This document shows, piece after piece, positions 8,482 through 15,706 of a stretch of 35,839 bases of DNA. Each line of letters begins with the position of its first letter. Position 1 is the stretch's first letter. Under the pieces are notes generated by a model, which worked only from the letters and a program-made list of their open reading frames with translations, was not told where the DNA came from and made no database searches. The translations under genes were made by a program, and so were the position numbers. Source of the stretch: DATBFU01 sp046735265 (GTDB lineage Bacteria > Acidobacteriota > Thermoanaerobaculia > UBA5066 > Gp7-AA6); the NCBI GenBank assembly GCA_046735265.1, contig JBKPSZ010000111.1:1-35839 (forward strand), written 5' to 3'.

Positions 8482-9849
8482 ATGCCTTTCACTCGTTTCG
8501 GACTCCATCCCGACCTGATGCGCGGGGTCAGGGACATGGGCTATTCGCGCCCGACGCCGATCCAGCTCGATGCCATTCCCCCGGCGGTCGAAGGCCGCGA
8601 CGTCATGGCCTGCGCGATGACCGGCAGCGGCAAGACCGCGGCGTTCCTGCTTCCGATCCTGCATCGCCTGATGGGGAAGAAGCGGGGAGTCACGCGCGCC
8701 CTGGTTCTGACGCCGACACGGGAGCTCGCGGCGCAGATCGACGAGCACGCCCGTGAGCTCGCCGTCCACACGCCCCTCTCCTCCGCGGCGGTTTTCGGCG
8801 GCGTCGGGATGGGACCGCAGGAGCACGCCTTCCGCACCGGCGTGGACGTGATGATCGCGACGCCCGGCCGCCTCCTCGATCATTTCCGCTTCCCTTACGC
8901 GAAGCTCGAGGGCCTCGAGGTCCTCGTTCTGGACGAGGCCGACCGGATGCTCGACATGGGCTTCCTGCCCGACATCCGGCGCGTCCTGAAGCACCTCCCG
9001 GCCCGGCGGCAGACTCTCTTTTTCTCGGCCACCATACCGGGGCCGATCGTGCAGCTCTCGCGGGAGATGCTCCGCGATCCCTTCACCGTCAACCTGGAGC
9101 GCGCCGCCGCTCCGGCGGTCGGGATCACGCAGGCGGTCTATCCGGTGCCCCAGAACATGAAGGCGCCACTCCTCGGGGAGCTGGTCCGGCGAGGAGACAT
9201 CCAGAACGCCATCGCTTTCACGCGCACCAAGCATCGTGCCAATCGGCTCGCCGACGCGCTGACCCGGCAGGGCATACCCTGCGAGCGCATCCACGGCAAT
9301 CGCAGCCAGCTCCAGCGGACCCAGGCGCTCGCCGGGTTCAAATCCGGAAAGTTCCGCGTGCTCGTCGCCACGGACATCGCCGCGCGCGGTATCGACGTCG
9401 AAGCGCTCTCGCACGTCGTCAATTTCGACGTGCCGCACGTCCCGGAGGACTACATCCACCGGGTCGGTCGCACCGCCCGGGCCGAGCTCACGGGCGACGC
9501 GTTCACGTTCGTCTCGCCGGAGGAAGAGAGCGATCTCAAGGCGATCGAGCGGGCGATCGGGAAGCGGCTGCCGCGGATCACGGTGCCGGGCTTCGACTAC
9601 GCGAAGCCCTCCGCGGAGCGGTTCGAGGTTCCGCTGGCCGAGCGCATTGCGACGATCCGCGCCCGAAAGGCGGAGGAGCGCCGGCGTTCGAAGGAGAAGG
9701 CGGAGCGCCGGGCCGCACACCAGGCCGCGGCCCGGGCGCGCGAGGAGCAGAAGCGCTTCCGTCCGGCGCCGTCTCGTCCGCACGGATCGTCCCGCCCGGC
9801 ACCGCACCATGCGACGGCGGCGGCCCCGAGGTGGGGCCGGAAGGTCTAG
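8482..9849 (+). CDS. rhlE: DEAD-box ATP-dependent RNA helicase (RhlE-like)
   Basis: RNA-unwinding ATPase of 455 aa, probably acting in ribosome assembly, RNA turnover or cold adaptation. Motifs in order: Q motif GYSRPTPIQLDAIP (20-33), Walker A AMTGSGKT (45-52), PTRELAAQ, ATPGR, DEAD (151-154), SAT (182-184), ARGIDVE and HRVGRTAR (326-333). After the helicase core (to about 370) comes a basic tail full of Arg/Lys/Ala and Pro/His, as in RhlE-type proteins, likely for RNA contact. The ATG at 8482 is chosen because the conserved F-x-x-x-G/L-H N-terminus begins there and a GGAAAGAG site lies upstream. The open frame continues 5' without family similarity. The assignment to RhlE rather than another DEAD subfamily is tentative. 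Convergent with the radical SAM gene. Confidence 0.92.
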   Translation: MPFTRFGLHPDLMRGVRDMGYSRPTPIQLDAIPPAVEGRDVMACAMTGSGKTAAFLLPILHRLMGKKRGVTRALVLTPTRELAAQIDEHARELAVHTPLSSAAVFGGVGMGPQEHAFRTGVDVMIATPGRLLDHFRFPYAKLEGLEVLVLDEADRMLDMGFLPDIRRVLKHLPARRQTLFFSATIPGPIVQLSREMLRDPFTVNLERAAAPAVGITQAVYPVPQNMKAPLLGELVRRGDIQNAIAFTRTKHRANRLADALTRQGIPCERIHGNRSQLQRTQALAGFKSGKFRVLVATDIAARGIDVEALSHVVNFDVPHVPEDYIHRVGRTARAELTGDAFTFVSPEEESDLKAIERAIGKRLPRITVPGFDYAKPSAERFEVPLAERIATIRARKAEERRRSKEKAERRAAHQAAARAREEQKRFRPAPSRPHGSSRPAPHHATAAAPRWGRKV

Positions 9850-9896
9850 GCGGGCCGGCGGGGCGAGGCCGCGAGCAGGACCGGGTTCACGGAAAT

Positions 9897-9926
9897 CCCC
9901 CGCGGCCGGCGCCAGTGCGCGCGGGG
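9897..9926. terminator. GC-rich hairpin between convergent genes
   Basis: CCCCGCG (9897-9903) can pair with CGCGGGG (9920-9926) across a GC-rich loop in the 85-nt gap between the convergent helicase and radical SAM genes. There is no clear U-tract, so termination is only suggested. Confidence 0.3.
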
Positions 9927-9934
9927 CCGCCGGC

Positions 9935-11815
9935 CTATTTCCCGACGCCTCCGTAAACGGGGAGCATTTCCCGGGCTGCAACGGCCGGACGCGGCTCCTC
10001 GACCGGACGGCCGGGAAGCGCGGGAACGCTCTGCCCGGGGAACGCCGGCAGCGGAACGTTGCGGCCGCGGGCGTAGACCTCGTGGCGCCCGCGCGTCTTG
10101 TACCACTCCGCCAGCGAAGCGGTCTGAAACATCTCCTCGATGATCTTCCGCCAGCCGACGCCGGTGTTGTACGCGCAGAAGGAGATCTCTCCCATCTGGG
10201 TCGCGTACGGGATGATGCACATCTCGGTGCGGCGGAAGTCGTAGTTGAAGAGATCCTGGAACCACATCCCGCCGACGAAGAAGACGCGCCAGGAATGGCG
10301 GTTCCTCCGCGTGAATCCGAGCTTCCCCCCCGTGTGGCCGTCCATGATCTGCGCGAGCTTCCAGGGCGTGAGCCCCGCCGGGATCCCCTCGGGACGCAGA
10401 TTGCGAAGCAGCGAGAGCGCGACCTGGAGCGCCGTCCAGATCTTCCGCCGGCCCGAGTCGGTCACGGCGCGGATGTCCGAGAGGAGACGGTCCACGTCGA
10501 GGATCGCGGGAACCGTGACGGCGGATCGGGTCTTCTCCTCGACCAGCATCATGGTTCCGATGCCGCAGTTGGGGTGGCAGCCGCACTTGAAGGATCCCCA
10601 CTGCGACTCGAGCCCGCCCAGGAGATCCTTCAGGTCGGAGAAGGGCCCGGAGGCGGAGAGGGGAAACCAGTCGCGCATCGGCTCGCCAAGCCCGGCCTGG
10701 CTCTTCACGTCGTGCGCCAGGTGCGAGAGCGTGTACCGCTGCCGTTTCCGGGTCTCCTCGTCGATCTCCTCATCCCGGCCCGTGAAGGAGACGGGCTGGA
10801 AGGCGACCGCGTTGACCTTGTCGATGTTCTCGATCGCGAAACGCAGGATGTCGCCGACCTGGTTGTTGTTGACGCCGTTGACGATCGTCGTGACGAGCGT
10901 GATGTCCACGCCGTGCCGGCGCAGGTTCTCGATCGCCCGGAGCTTCACGTCGTAGAGATTTCCGACCTTGCGGTGCTGGTTGTTCTCGTTCCCGACGCCG
11001 TCGAACTGGAGATACGCGAACCGCAGCCCCGCCTCCGCGGCCTCGCGCGCGAAATCCTCCTCCTGCGCGAAGCGGACGCCGTTGGTCGCGCACTGCACCG
11101 AGAAGTAGCCGAGCTCGCGGGCGTAGCGGATCGCCGCAAGGAAGTGGGGCGAGAGCGTCGGCTCGCCGCCGGAAAACTGGACCGACAGCTGGCGGCGCGG
11201 CTTGATCGACACGGCGTCGTCCAGCAGCTTCTGGACTTCTTCCCACTCGAGCTCGTGGACGTAACCGACCTGGTTGGCGTCCATGAAGCACGGGTTACAC
11301 ATCATGTTGCAGCGGTTGGTCAGGTCGATCGTCAGGACGGCGCCGCGTCCGTACTTGATCGAGGAGGCCCCGTGGTTGTGGAGGCCGTCCTTGGGGATCG
11401 TGAAGTCGCGCCCGGGGTAGAGGCTCTCGAGCCGTCGAAAGAAGGCCGGGTCGGTCGAAAGGACGTCCTCGAAGCTCCCGTGCTTCGGGCAGTCCTTCTT
11501 CATGCGGATCTCCCCGTCCTCCTCGACGATCCGGGCCGGAATCTGGCCGGGATTGCCGTCCACGAGCACCTTCCAGTCGGCGTTGCCCGACAGGATCTGC
11601 TCCCGGACTTCGGGGACGCACCGCGGGCAGAGGGAGTCGGTCTCGCGCGGAAATCCGAGGGGCGGAAAAGTGCGCTCCCGCTGCTTGAGCAGGGGCGCGG
11701 GGGCCCAGCGCGGCTGGACACGACGCTCCGGGAAGTAGGAATCGAGCGCCCGTGAGACCTTCCAGACGGCTTCCGCCGCTGCCTGCACGCCCGCATAGAT
11801 CTTCTTGCGCATCAT
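9935..11815 (-). CDS. Radical SAM protein related to tetraether/membrane-spanning lipid synthase (Tes/MSS-like)
   Basis: Radical S-adenosylmethionine enzyme of 626 aa. The cluster-binding motif CNMMCNPC gives Cys169, Cys173 and Cys176, and the SAM-binding GGEPT lies at 216-220. Outside the barrel are further cysteine groups: CPRC (63-66) with CPKHG (109-113), CGCHPNC (411-417), and Cys533/Cys547 in CIIPYAT...FCAYN. This overall layout, with a CPxC...CPxHG N-terminus, C-x3-C-x2-C barrel, CHPxC segment and C-terminal YAT...FCxYN, is what I know from the Tes family. Archaeal Tes joins isoprenoid chain ends into tetraethers, and bacterial relatives are linked to membrane-spanning diabolic-type lipids. 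The start at 11815 (ATGATG) is chosen because upstream codons look non-coding; an AAAGAGG site is very close. The function is inferred from motifs, and another carbon-carbon coupling role is possible. Confidence 0.72.
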   Translation of the reverse strand: MMRKKIYAGVQAAAEAVWKVSRALDSYFPERRVQPRWAPAPLLKQRERTFPPLGFPRETDSLCPRCVPEVREQILSGNADWKVLVDGNPGQIPARIVEEDGEIRMKKDCPKHGSFEDVLSTDPAFFRRLESLYPGRDFTIPKDGLHNHGASSIKYGRGAVLTIDLTNRCNMMCNPCFMDANQVGYVHELEWEEVQKLLDDAVSIKPRRQLSVQFSGGEPTLSPHFLAAIRYARELGYFSVQCATNGVRFAQEEDFAREAAEAGLRFAYLQFDGVGNENNQHRKVGNLYDVKLRAIENLRRHGVDITLVTTIVNGVNNNQVGDILRFAIENIDKVNAVAFQPVSFTGRDEEIDEETRKRQRYTLSHLAHDVKSQAGLGEPMRDWFPLSASGPFSDLKDLLGGLESQWGSFKCGCHPNCGIGTMMLVEEKTRSAVTVPAILDVDRLLSDIRAVTDSGRRKIWTALQVALSLLRNLRPEGIPAGLTPWKLAQIMDGHTGGKLGFTRRNRHSWRVFFVGGMWFQDLFNYDFRRTEMCIIPYATQMGEISFCAYNTGVGWRKIIEEMFQTASLAEWYKTRGRHEVYARGRNVPLPAFPGQSVPALPGRPVEEPRPAVAAREMLPVYGGVGK

Positions 11816-11897
11816 CCTCTTTCCGGTTGCCGCAGCGGTTTGCGTCTTCCGTTCTCCGTGTGCCTGATTGGAAGTGTCCGCCGTCGCTGATGGAATT

Positions 11898-13094
11898 CTA
11901 CTTGAAATCTTCACGGGGCGAAGCTTCCGGCCGGCCGGCCGCGAGCCTCTCCGGCCCGAACCGCGAGAGCGAAAAAGGCGAGAGATCGGGCACCGGGCGG
12001 CCGCAGAGCAGGTCCGCGAGAAGGCGGGCCGTGGCGGGGGCGAGCAGGATGCCATGACGGTAGTGGCCCGTTGCAAAGTAGAGACCGGCGACGCCGCAGC
12101 CTCCCAGGATCGGAAGGCCGTCGGGAGTTCCGGGGCGTAGTCCCGCCCAGGCGGTCACGAAGCGTCCTCTCGGAATCGCCGGCCAGAGCCGCGTCGCTTC
12201 GGCGATCAGATTCCCGACCGCGCCCGCGGTGACCCGCTTCTCGAAGCCGGCGCGCTCGAGCGTCGACCCGAGCAGGAGCCGTCCGCCCTCGTGAGGCGCG
12301 AGATAGGCGTCCCTCGACTCGACGATCGTCTCGGGAGCATCGCCGGGAAGGGCGAGCTCGACGATCTGGCCCCGCACGGGTTCGACCGGGACGGGAAACG
12401 GAAGGTCGCGGTCGAACCCGGCCCAGGCGCCGGAGGCGTTCACGACGACCCCCGCCTCGATGACTCCGGAGCTCGTCTCGACGCCGCGGCAGCGACCCGA
12501 GACGACCCGGAATCGGCGCGCCGCGGTCTCGGTCCGCAGGTCGACGCCGCGCCGGCGCGCCGACTCCGCGAGCGCGCGCGTCAGTCGTCTCGCGTCCACG
12601 ACGCCTTCGTCGGGAAAGAGACGCGCCGCCCGGACGGCCGCCGCGCCTTGGCCGAGGCGCCGCGCGATCTCCTCGGTCCCGACGGTCTCGACGGCGAGGC
12701 CGCGATTCGTCTGCCAGTCGTACTTCGCGAGCGCGCGCTCCTCCGCCTCGTTGCGCGCGCAGCGCAGGAGTCCCGTCCGGCGGTAGCCGACCGCCTCGCC
12801 CGTCTCTTCCTCCAGGCCGCGCGCCCACTCCGGATAGAGACGATGACTCTCGAGCAGAAGTTCGAAGTGCGGTCCCGGCGAGGGACTGTCGGATTGCGGC
12901 ACGAGCATGCCCGCGGCCGCCCACGACGCTTCCTGGCCGGCCGGCCCGCGGTCGAGCACCGTCGTTCGCACGCCCCGACCGGCGAGCTCTCGAGCGAGGG
13001 AAAGCCCGATGACTCCCCCGCCGACGACGAGAACGTCCGGTTGCTCGCTCCGACTCGATCCCGAGCTCGCGCGGGCCGTTCGTTCGGTCTCCAC
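11898..13094 (-). CDS. thiO: FAD-dependent glycine/D-amino-acid oxidase, ThiO type
   Basis: Flavoprotein of the DAO family. ThiO oxidises glycine to iminoacetate for the thiazole of thiamine. The 398-aa protein has a short polar lead, then the Rossmann dinucleotide motif VVGGGVIGLSLARELAGRG (about 23-41). It continues with an EASWAAAGML segment typical of ThiO, and near the C-terminus GLRPGTPDGLPILGG and YFATGHYRHGILLAP, the usual FAD/substrate-loop signatures. No other thiamine genes are in the window, so a general amino-acid oxidase role remains possible. The GTG at 13094 has TAGGAT ending 6 nt upstream, which could serve either as -10 of a leaderless transcript or as a weak AGGA ribosome site. 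The radical SAM gene follows after 82 nt on the same strand. Confidence 0.85.
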   Translation of the reverse strand: METERTARASSGSSRSEQPDVLVVGGGVIGLSLARELAGRGVRTTVLDRGPAGQEASWAAAGMLVPQSDSPSPGPHFELLLESHRLYPEWARGLEEETGEAVGYRRTGLLRCARNEAEERALAKYDWQTNRGLAVETVGTEEIARRLGQGAAAVRAARLFPDEGVVDARRLTRALAESARRRGVDLRTETAARRFRVVSGRCRGVETSSGVIEAGVVVNASGAWAGFDRDLPFPVPVEPVRGQIVELALPGDAPETIVESRDAYLAPHEGGRLLLGSTLERAGFEKRVTAGAVGNLIAEATRLWPAIPRGRFVTAWAGLRPGTPDGLPILGGCGVAGLYFATGHYRHGILLAPATARLLADLLCGRPVPDLSPFSLSRFGPERLAAGRPEASPREDFK

Positions 13095-13100
13095 GCGACG

Positions 13101-13106
13101 ATCCTA
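13101..13106 (-). promoter_or_regulatory. Putative -10 box / AGGA site before thiO
   Basis: TAGGAT ends 6 nt before the GTG start. It fits the TAnnnT leaderless pattern seen at other genes here but also contains AGGA, so it is ambiguous. Confidence 0.3.
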
Positions 13107-13162
13107 TCCGCGGGCCGCGGCTCGGAGAGCCGCGCGGGAAATCGGCCGGCGGAACCGCATGT

Positions 13163-13168
13163 TATGGT
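13163..13168 (+). promoter_or_regulatory. Putative -10 box for the cyclophilin gene
   Basis: TATGGT about 28 nt before the TTG start at 13196. It would give a leader of about 20 nt that contains the AGGAG ribosome site. No clear -35 box. Confidence 0.3.
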
Positions 13169-13195
13169 GTGGCGCTTCTCGAAAGGAGCCCCATT

Positions 13196-13819
13196 TTGAA
13201 GAGACAGACCGCCTTCGTCGCCTCGGTCCTATGCGCCGCCGCCCTCCTGGCCGCCGCCACGGGCCTCGCGCAGACGGCCAAGAAAGGGAAGAAGAAGATG
13301 ACCGCGCCGCGCGACTACGCCAACACCCTCGCCACTCTGCAAACGGACCAGGGCGACATCACGATCAAATTCTTCTTCGACAAGGCTCCCAACCACGTGA
13401 AGAACTTCGTGGATCTCGCCGCGTCCGGATTCTACGACGGGACGATGTTCCACCGGGTCATACCGGGGTTCATGATCCAGGGGGGCGATCCGCTGACGAA
13501 GAAACCGGAGGATCCGCGCCAGCCCTACGGGACCGGAGGCAACGGTAAGAACATGGTCAAGGCGGAGTTCAACGACACGCCGCACAAGCGCGGAATCGTC
13601 TCGATGGCGCGCGCTTCGGACCCGAACTCCGCGTCGTCTCAGTTCTTCATCGTGGTGAAGGACTCGAACTTCCTGGACGGGCAGTATTCGGCATTCGGCG
13701 AAGTGGTCTCGGGAATGGAGGCAGCCGACAAGATCGCCAACGTGCCCCGCGACGCGAAAGACCGGCCGAACACGCCGGTCCGGATCAAGAAGGTCGTGCT
13801 GTCGGAGGCCAAGAGCTGA
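13196..13819 (+). CDS. Exported cyclophilin-type peptidyl-prolyl cis-trans isomerase
   Basis: Proline isomerase assisting protein folding, probably in the periplasm. The 207-aa product starts with a signal peptide (residues 1-about 26, ending GLAQTA) and a Lys-rich linker. The cyclophilin domain (about 44-205) includes the active-site segment FHRVIPGFMIQGGD (85-98), the SMAR...SASSQFFI motif and FLDGQYSAFGEV. The TTG at 13196 is preferred over the upstream in-frame GTG at 13169 because a clean AGGAG (13184-13188) sits 7 nt before it and the signal peptide then begins with the basic MKRQ. The AmgK-like gene follows after 74 nt on the same strand. Confidence 0.94.
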   Translation: MKRQTAFVASVLCAAALLAAATGLAQTAKKGKKKMTAPRDYANTLATLQTDQGDITIKFFFDKAPNHVKNFVDLAASGFYDGTMFHRVIPGFMIQGGDPLTKKPEDPRQPYGTGGNGKNMVKAEFNDTPHKRGIVSMARASDPNSASSQFFIVVKDSNFLDGQYSAFGEVVSGMEAADKIANVPRDAKDRPNTPVRIKKVVLSEAKS

Positions 13820-13893
13820 AGAGCGCGTCCGCGGCCCGACGCCGGCGGACCGCCCCGGCCGGCGGCGCTCCTTCCGAGGAGCGCGAAGCCGAA

Positions 13894-14874
13894 ATGGATC
13901 TCTTTCCTCCCGGCTACGCGGGGCTCGCCCGTCTCGCTCGCCGCGCGGGCTGCGAGCCGCACACCGTCCAGACTCTCCCGGGCGACGTCGGCCGGCGCCG
14001 TTACTTTCGTCTGATCCTGGCCGGCGGAGCGAGCGTGCTCGGCGTCGCGTATCCTGCGGAGGAAGCCGATTCGAGACGGCGCTGGGTGAAGGCGCGCGCC
14101 GCGCTCGAGGAGCGCCTTCGCGTGCCGCGATTGATCTCGGACGACGGCGAAGGCAATCATCTCGTCGAGGATCTGGGCGCGGAGGATCTCGCCGCGCGCC
14201 TCTCGGCGCAGCCCGGGTCGCGGCCGGACGGCATCGCATCCGCGGTCCGGGCGGCCGCCGAGATCGCCTCGCTCCCGGATCCCGGCGTCAATCCGGAATT
14301 CGACTTCGCTCTCTTCCGGCGGGAGCTCGAGCTCGCACGAGAGGCCGTCTTCGATCTCTACCTCGAGCGCCCTCTCCATTCCGCCGAGCGCGCGGCGCAC
14401 GATCGGTTCGCCGACGCGCTCTGCCGCGAGATCCTCGAGCACCCGCGCGCGCTGTGTCACCGGGACTTCCACGGAAACAACCTGTTTCCCGTTCCCGGCG
14501 GCGAAGTCGCCGCGATCGATTTCCAGGATCTCCGGTCGGGACCCGACTCCTACGACCTGGCGTCGCTGCTCTGGGAACGCACGACGCTCGACTGGATGAC
14601 GCCGGCGCTCGCGCGCGAGGCGATCGAGGACTTCTCCCGCCGTCGTGAGATCTCCGCCGGGGACTTCGCCCGCCGATTCAACCGCGTTCTCCTTCAGCGG
14701 GCCTGGAAAGTGTGCGGAACTTTCGCGCGCGCGGTGGCTCAGGGACGCGGCGAGATCTACCGGCGCTACCTCCCTGGAGAGGTCGCGCTCGTGGGACGAC
14801 TCTTGACCGAATCCGGGCCGGACCGGGCCTTCGCCGGCGTGTACCGCGACCGTCTGTCGCCTCTGTTAAGCTAG
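13894..14874 (+). CDS. amgK: Aminoglycoside-phosphotransferase-fold sugar kinase, AmgK-like
   Basis: Kinase of the APH fold, 326 aa, resembling AmgK, which phosphorylates the anomeric position of N-acetylmuramate/N-acetylglucosamine in peptidoglycan recycling. Visible elements are GRRRYFRL (33-40, compare the family's SFRRYFR), VEDLGAEDL (91-99), and the Brenner motif CHRDFHGNNLF with catalytic Asp191 and Asn196. The metal-binding Asp209 lies in AIDFQD. An AGGAG is 12 nt before the ATG, slightly far. The usual partner nucleotidyltransferase MurU is not adjacent; a nucleotidyltransferase occurs at 30860-31570 but in an inositol-type cluster. Substrate is therefore inferred; another sugar or alcohol is possible. 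Confidence 0.78.
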   Translation: MDLFPPGYAGLARLARRAGCEPHTVQTLPGDVGRRRYFRLILAGGASVLGVAYPAEEADSRRRWVKARAALEERLRVPRLISDDGEGNHLVEDLGAEDLAARLSAQPGSRPDGIASAVRAAAEIASLPDPGVNPEFDFALFRRELELAREAVFDLYLERPLHSAERAAHDRFADALCREILEHPRALCHRDFHGNNLFPVPGGEVAAIDFQDLRSGPDSYDLASLLWERTTLDWMTPALAREAIEDFSRRREISAGDFARRFNRVLLQRAWKVCGTFARAVAQGRGEIYRRYLPGEVALVGRLLTESGPDRAFAGVYRDRLSPLLS

Positions 14875-14893
14875 ATCCTTCGAGGAGAACCCT

Positions 14894-15064
14894 ATGTTTG
14901 GCTCACTGGGCGTCCCGGAGCTGCTGATCATCCTGCTGATCGTCATCCTCATTTTCGGCGCCGGGAAACTGCCCCAGCTCGGAAAGGGACTGGGAGACGG
15001 TCTCCGCAACTTCAAGGACTCGCTCAAGGGCGGAGAAGAGGCGAAAGACAAGAAGAGCTCGTAG
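14894..15064 (+). CDS. tatA: Twin-arginine translocase subunit TatA
   Basis: Small Tat pore-forming subunit of 56 aa. One N-terminal membrane helix (PELLIILLIVILIF, about 8-21) is followed by the hallmark hinge FGAGKLPQLGKGLG, an amphipathic helix (GDGLRNFKDSLKG) and a short charged tail. A strong GAGGAG site precedes the ATG. At 56 residues it is at the short end for TatA. No tatB or tatC is nearby, so it stands alone and must work with translocase subunits encoded elsewhere. It ends in a region with a strong hairpin (15174-15208). It follows the AmgK-like gene by only 19 nt and may share its transcript. Confidence 0.93.
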   Translation: MFGSLGVPELLIILLIVILIFGAGKLPQLGKGLGDGLRNFKDSLKGGEEAKDKKSS

Positions 15065-15093
15065 GCAGCCCTTGCGGCCGCCCGATTGAGCCG

Positions 15094-15120
15094 GTCATCC
15101 CGAGCGATCGCGAGGGATCC
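15094..15120. repeat. REP-like intergenic element (GTCATCCCGAGCG type)
   Basis: GTCATCCCGAGCG...CGAGGGATCC is an imperfect palindrome (ATCCC pairs GGGAT) of the kind scattered between genes in many bacterial genomes. It lies in the gap after tatA. Copy number cannot be judged from one window. Confidence 0.4.
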
Positions 15121-15146
15121 CCGGGGCTCGTCAGGCCGCAAGCGGA

Positions 15147-15167
15147 GGGCGGGGACAAGCCTCGCCC
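15147..15167. repeat. REP-like hairpin GGGCGGGG/CCTCGCCC
   Basis: GGGCGGGG (15147-15154) pairs with CCTCGCCC (15160-15167) over the loop ACAAG with one G-U pair. The form resembles the GGGGCGAGGCTTGTCCCC-type intergenic repeats seen in many genomes. Confidence 0.4.
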
Positions 15168-15173
15168 CTACCC

Positions 15174-15208
15174 GAAATGAGATCGCGCCCGAGGCGCGAT
15201 CTCATTTC
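15174..15208. terminator. Perfect 16-bp hairpin terminator between tatA and the Fis-like gene
   Basis: GAAATGAGATCGCGCC (15174-15189) and its exact complement (15193-15208) enclose a 3-nt loop. On the plus strand it is followed by TTCTT, so it should end the tatA transcript. The stop codon of the convergent Fis-like gene (15202-15204) lies inside the right arm. Confidence 0.8.
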
Positions 15209-15456
15209 TTCTTGATGATGTCGGGTGAGACGCGACGCTTCTCGCGCGGGAGGCGGATGTTCAGAATCCCGACGCGATTGCGAAGCGTGTTGCGATGGAT
15301 TCCGAGAGAGCTCGCGGCCCGGCCGAGATTGCCGGAGGAACGGCGCACCGCTCCCACGATGTACTTCTTCTCGAATTCCTTCTTGGCCAGGTCGAGCGAG
15401 ATTCCGTGGGCGAGAAGCTCGTCGATGATCTGCTGGAGTTGCCCGTCCAGATTCAC
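15202..15456 (-). CDS. Small Fis-family helix-turn-helix protein
   Basis: DNA-binding protein of 84 aa. Residues about 30-65 (AKKEFEKKYIVGAVRRSSGN, then LGRAASSLGIHRNTLRNRV) match the HTH of Fis and the C-terminal DNA-binding domain of NtrC-type activators. The tail is basic (REKRRV...IIKKK). The N-terminal part, LDGQLQQIIDELLAHGISL, looks like the Fis dimerisation helix. The GTG at 15456 is chosen because GGGGGAAGGA lies directly upstream and small Fis-like proteins have this length; a longer frame to 15594 exists but runs through the promoter region. A TAATAT -10 box (15497-15502) gives a leader of about 34 nt. It has no receiver or AAA+ domain, so it is probably an architectural or local regulator. 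Targets are unknown. Confidence 0.82.
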   Translation of the reverse strand: MNLDGQLQQIIDELLAHGISLDLAKKEFEKKYIVGAVRRSSGNLGRAASSLGIHRNTLRNRVGILNIRLPREKRRVSPDIIKKK

Positions 15457-15496
15457 GTTCCTTCCCCCTGCAAAACGAATCGAGCGGAAGATCGGC

Positions 15497-15502
15497 ATAT
15501 TA
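15497..15502 (-). promoter_or_regulatory. Putative -10 box (TAATAT) for the Fis-like gene
   Basis: TAATAT inside GCTAATATGC (15495-15504, minus), the same 10-mer as before the haem-c lipoprotein gene. Confidence 0.42.
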
Positions 15503-15574
15503 GCAAAGCGGCGAAGGAAAGGAAGAGTTCGTGCCACGCGCGACTCGCGCGACAGCGAATTTTTTTTCGCGTGC

Positions 15575-15590
15575 CACGAGAATTCTCGTG
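15575..15590. repeat. Perfect 16-bp palindrome in the Fis-like gene's upstream region
   Basis: CACGAGAATTCTCGTG is a perfect palindrome located 119-134 nt upstream of the GTG. CGTGCCA occurs three times around it (about 15530, 15570, 15587). A GCGAA-T6-TTCGC hairpin (15555-15570) adjoins. It could be an operator or simply structured spacer. Confidence 0.4.
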
Positions 15591-15638
15591 CCAACCACCG
15601 GCGGTGTCGTCGTCGCGACGTGGCTCGCGCGTGCTGAC

Positions 15639-15668
15639 AAAAAAAGAGAGGCGGCCGGGCCGCCTCTC
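15639..15668 (-). terminator. Rho-independent terminator of the secreted-protein gene
   Basis: On the minus strand, GAGAGGCGGCC and GGCCGCCTCTC form an 11-bp perfect inverted repeat (15646-15668) followed by seven Ts (15639-15645). It lies 38 nt after the stop of the gene ending at 15707. Confidence 0.93.
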
Positions 15669-15706
15669 CGAATAATCTTCGACGGAACGACTCGTCGGCG
15701 GAATGT

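Noticed and set aside
9647..11755. 702-codon plus-strand frame opposite the radical SAM gene
   Set aside because: Arg/Leu/Asp-rich low-complexity translation; the minus-strand radical SAM motifs are decisive.
15497..15594. N-terminal extension of the Fis-like protein to 15594
   Set aside because: It would put the -10 box and ribosome site inside the coding region, and the added residues have no Fis-like character.
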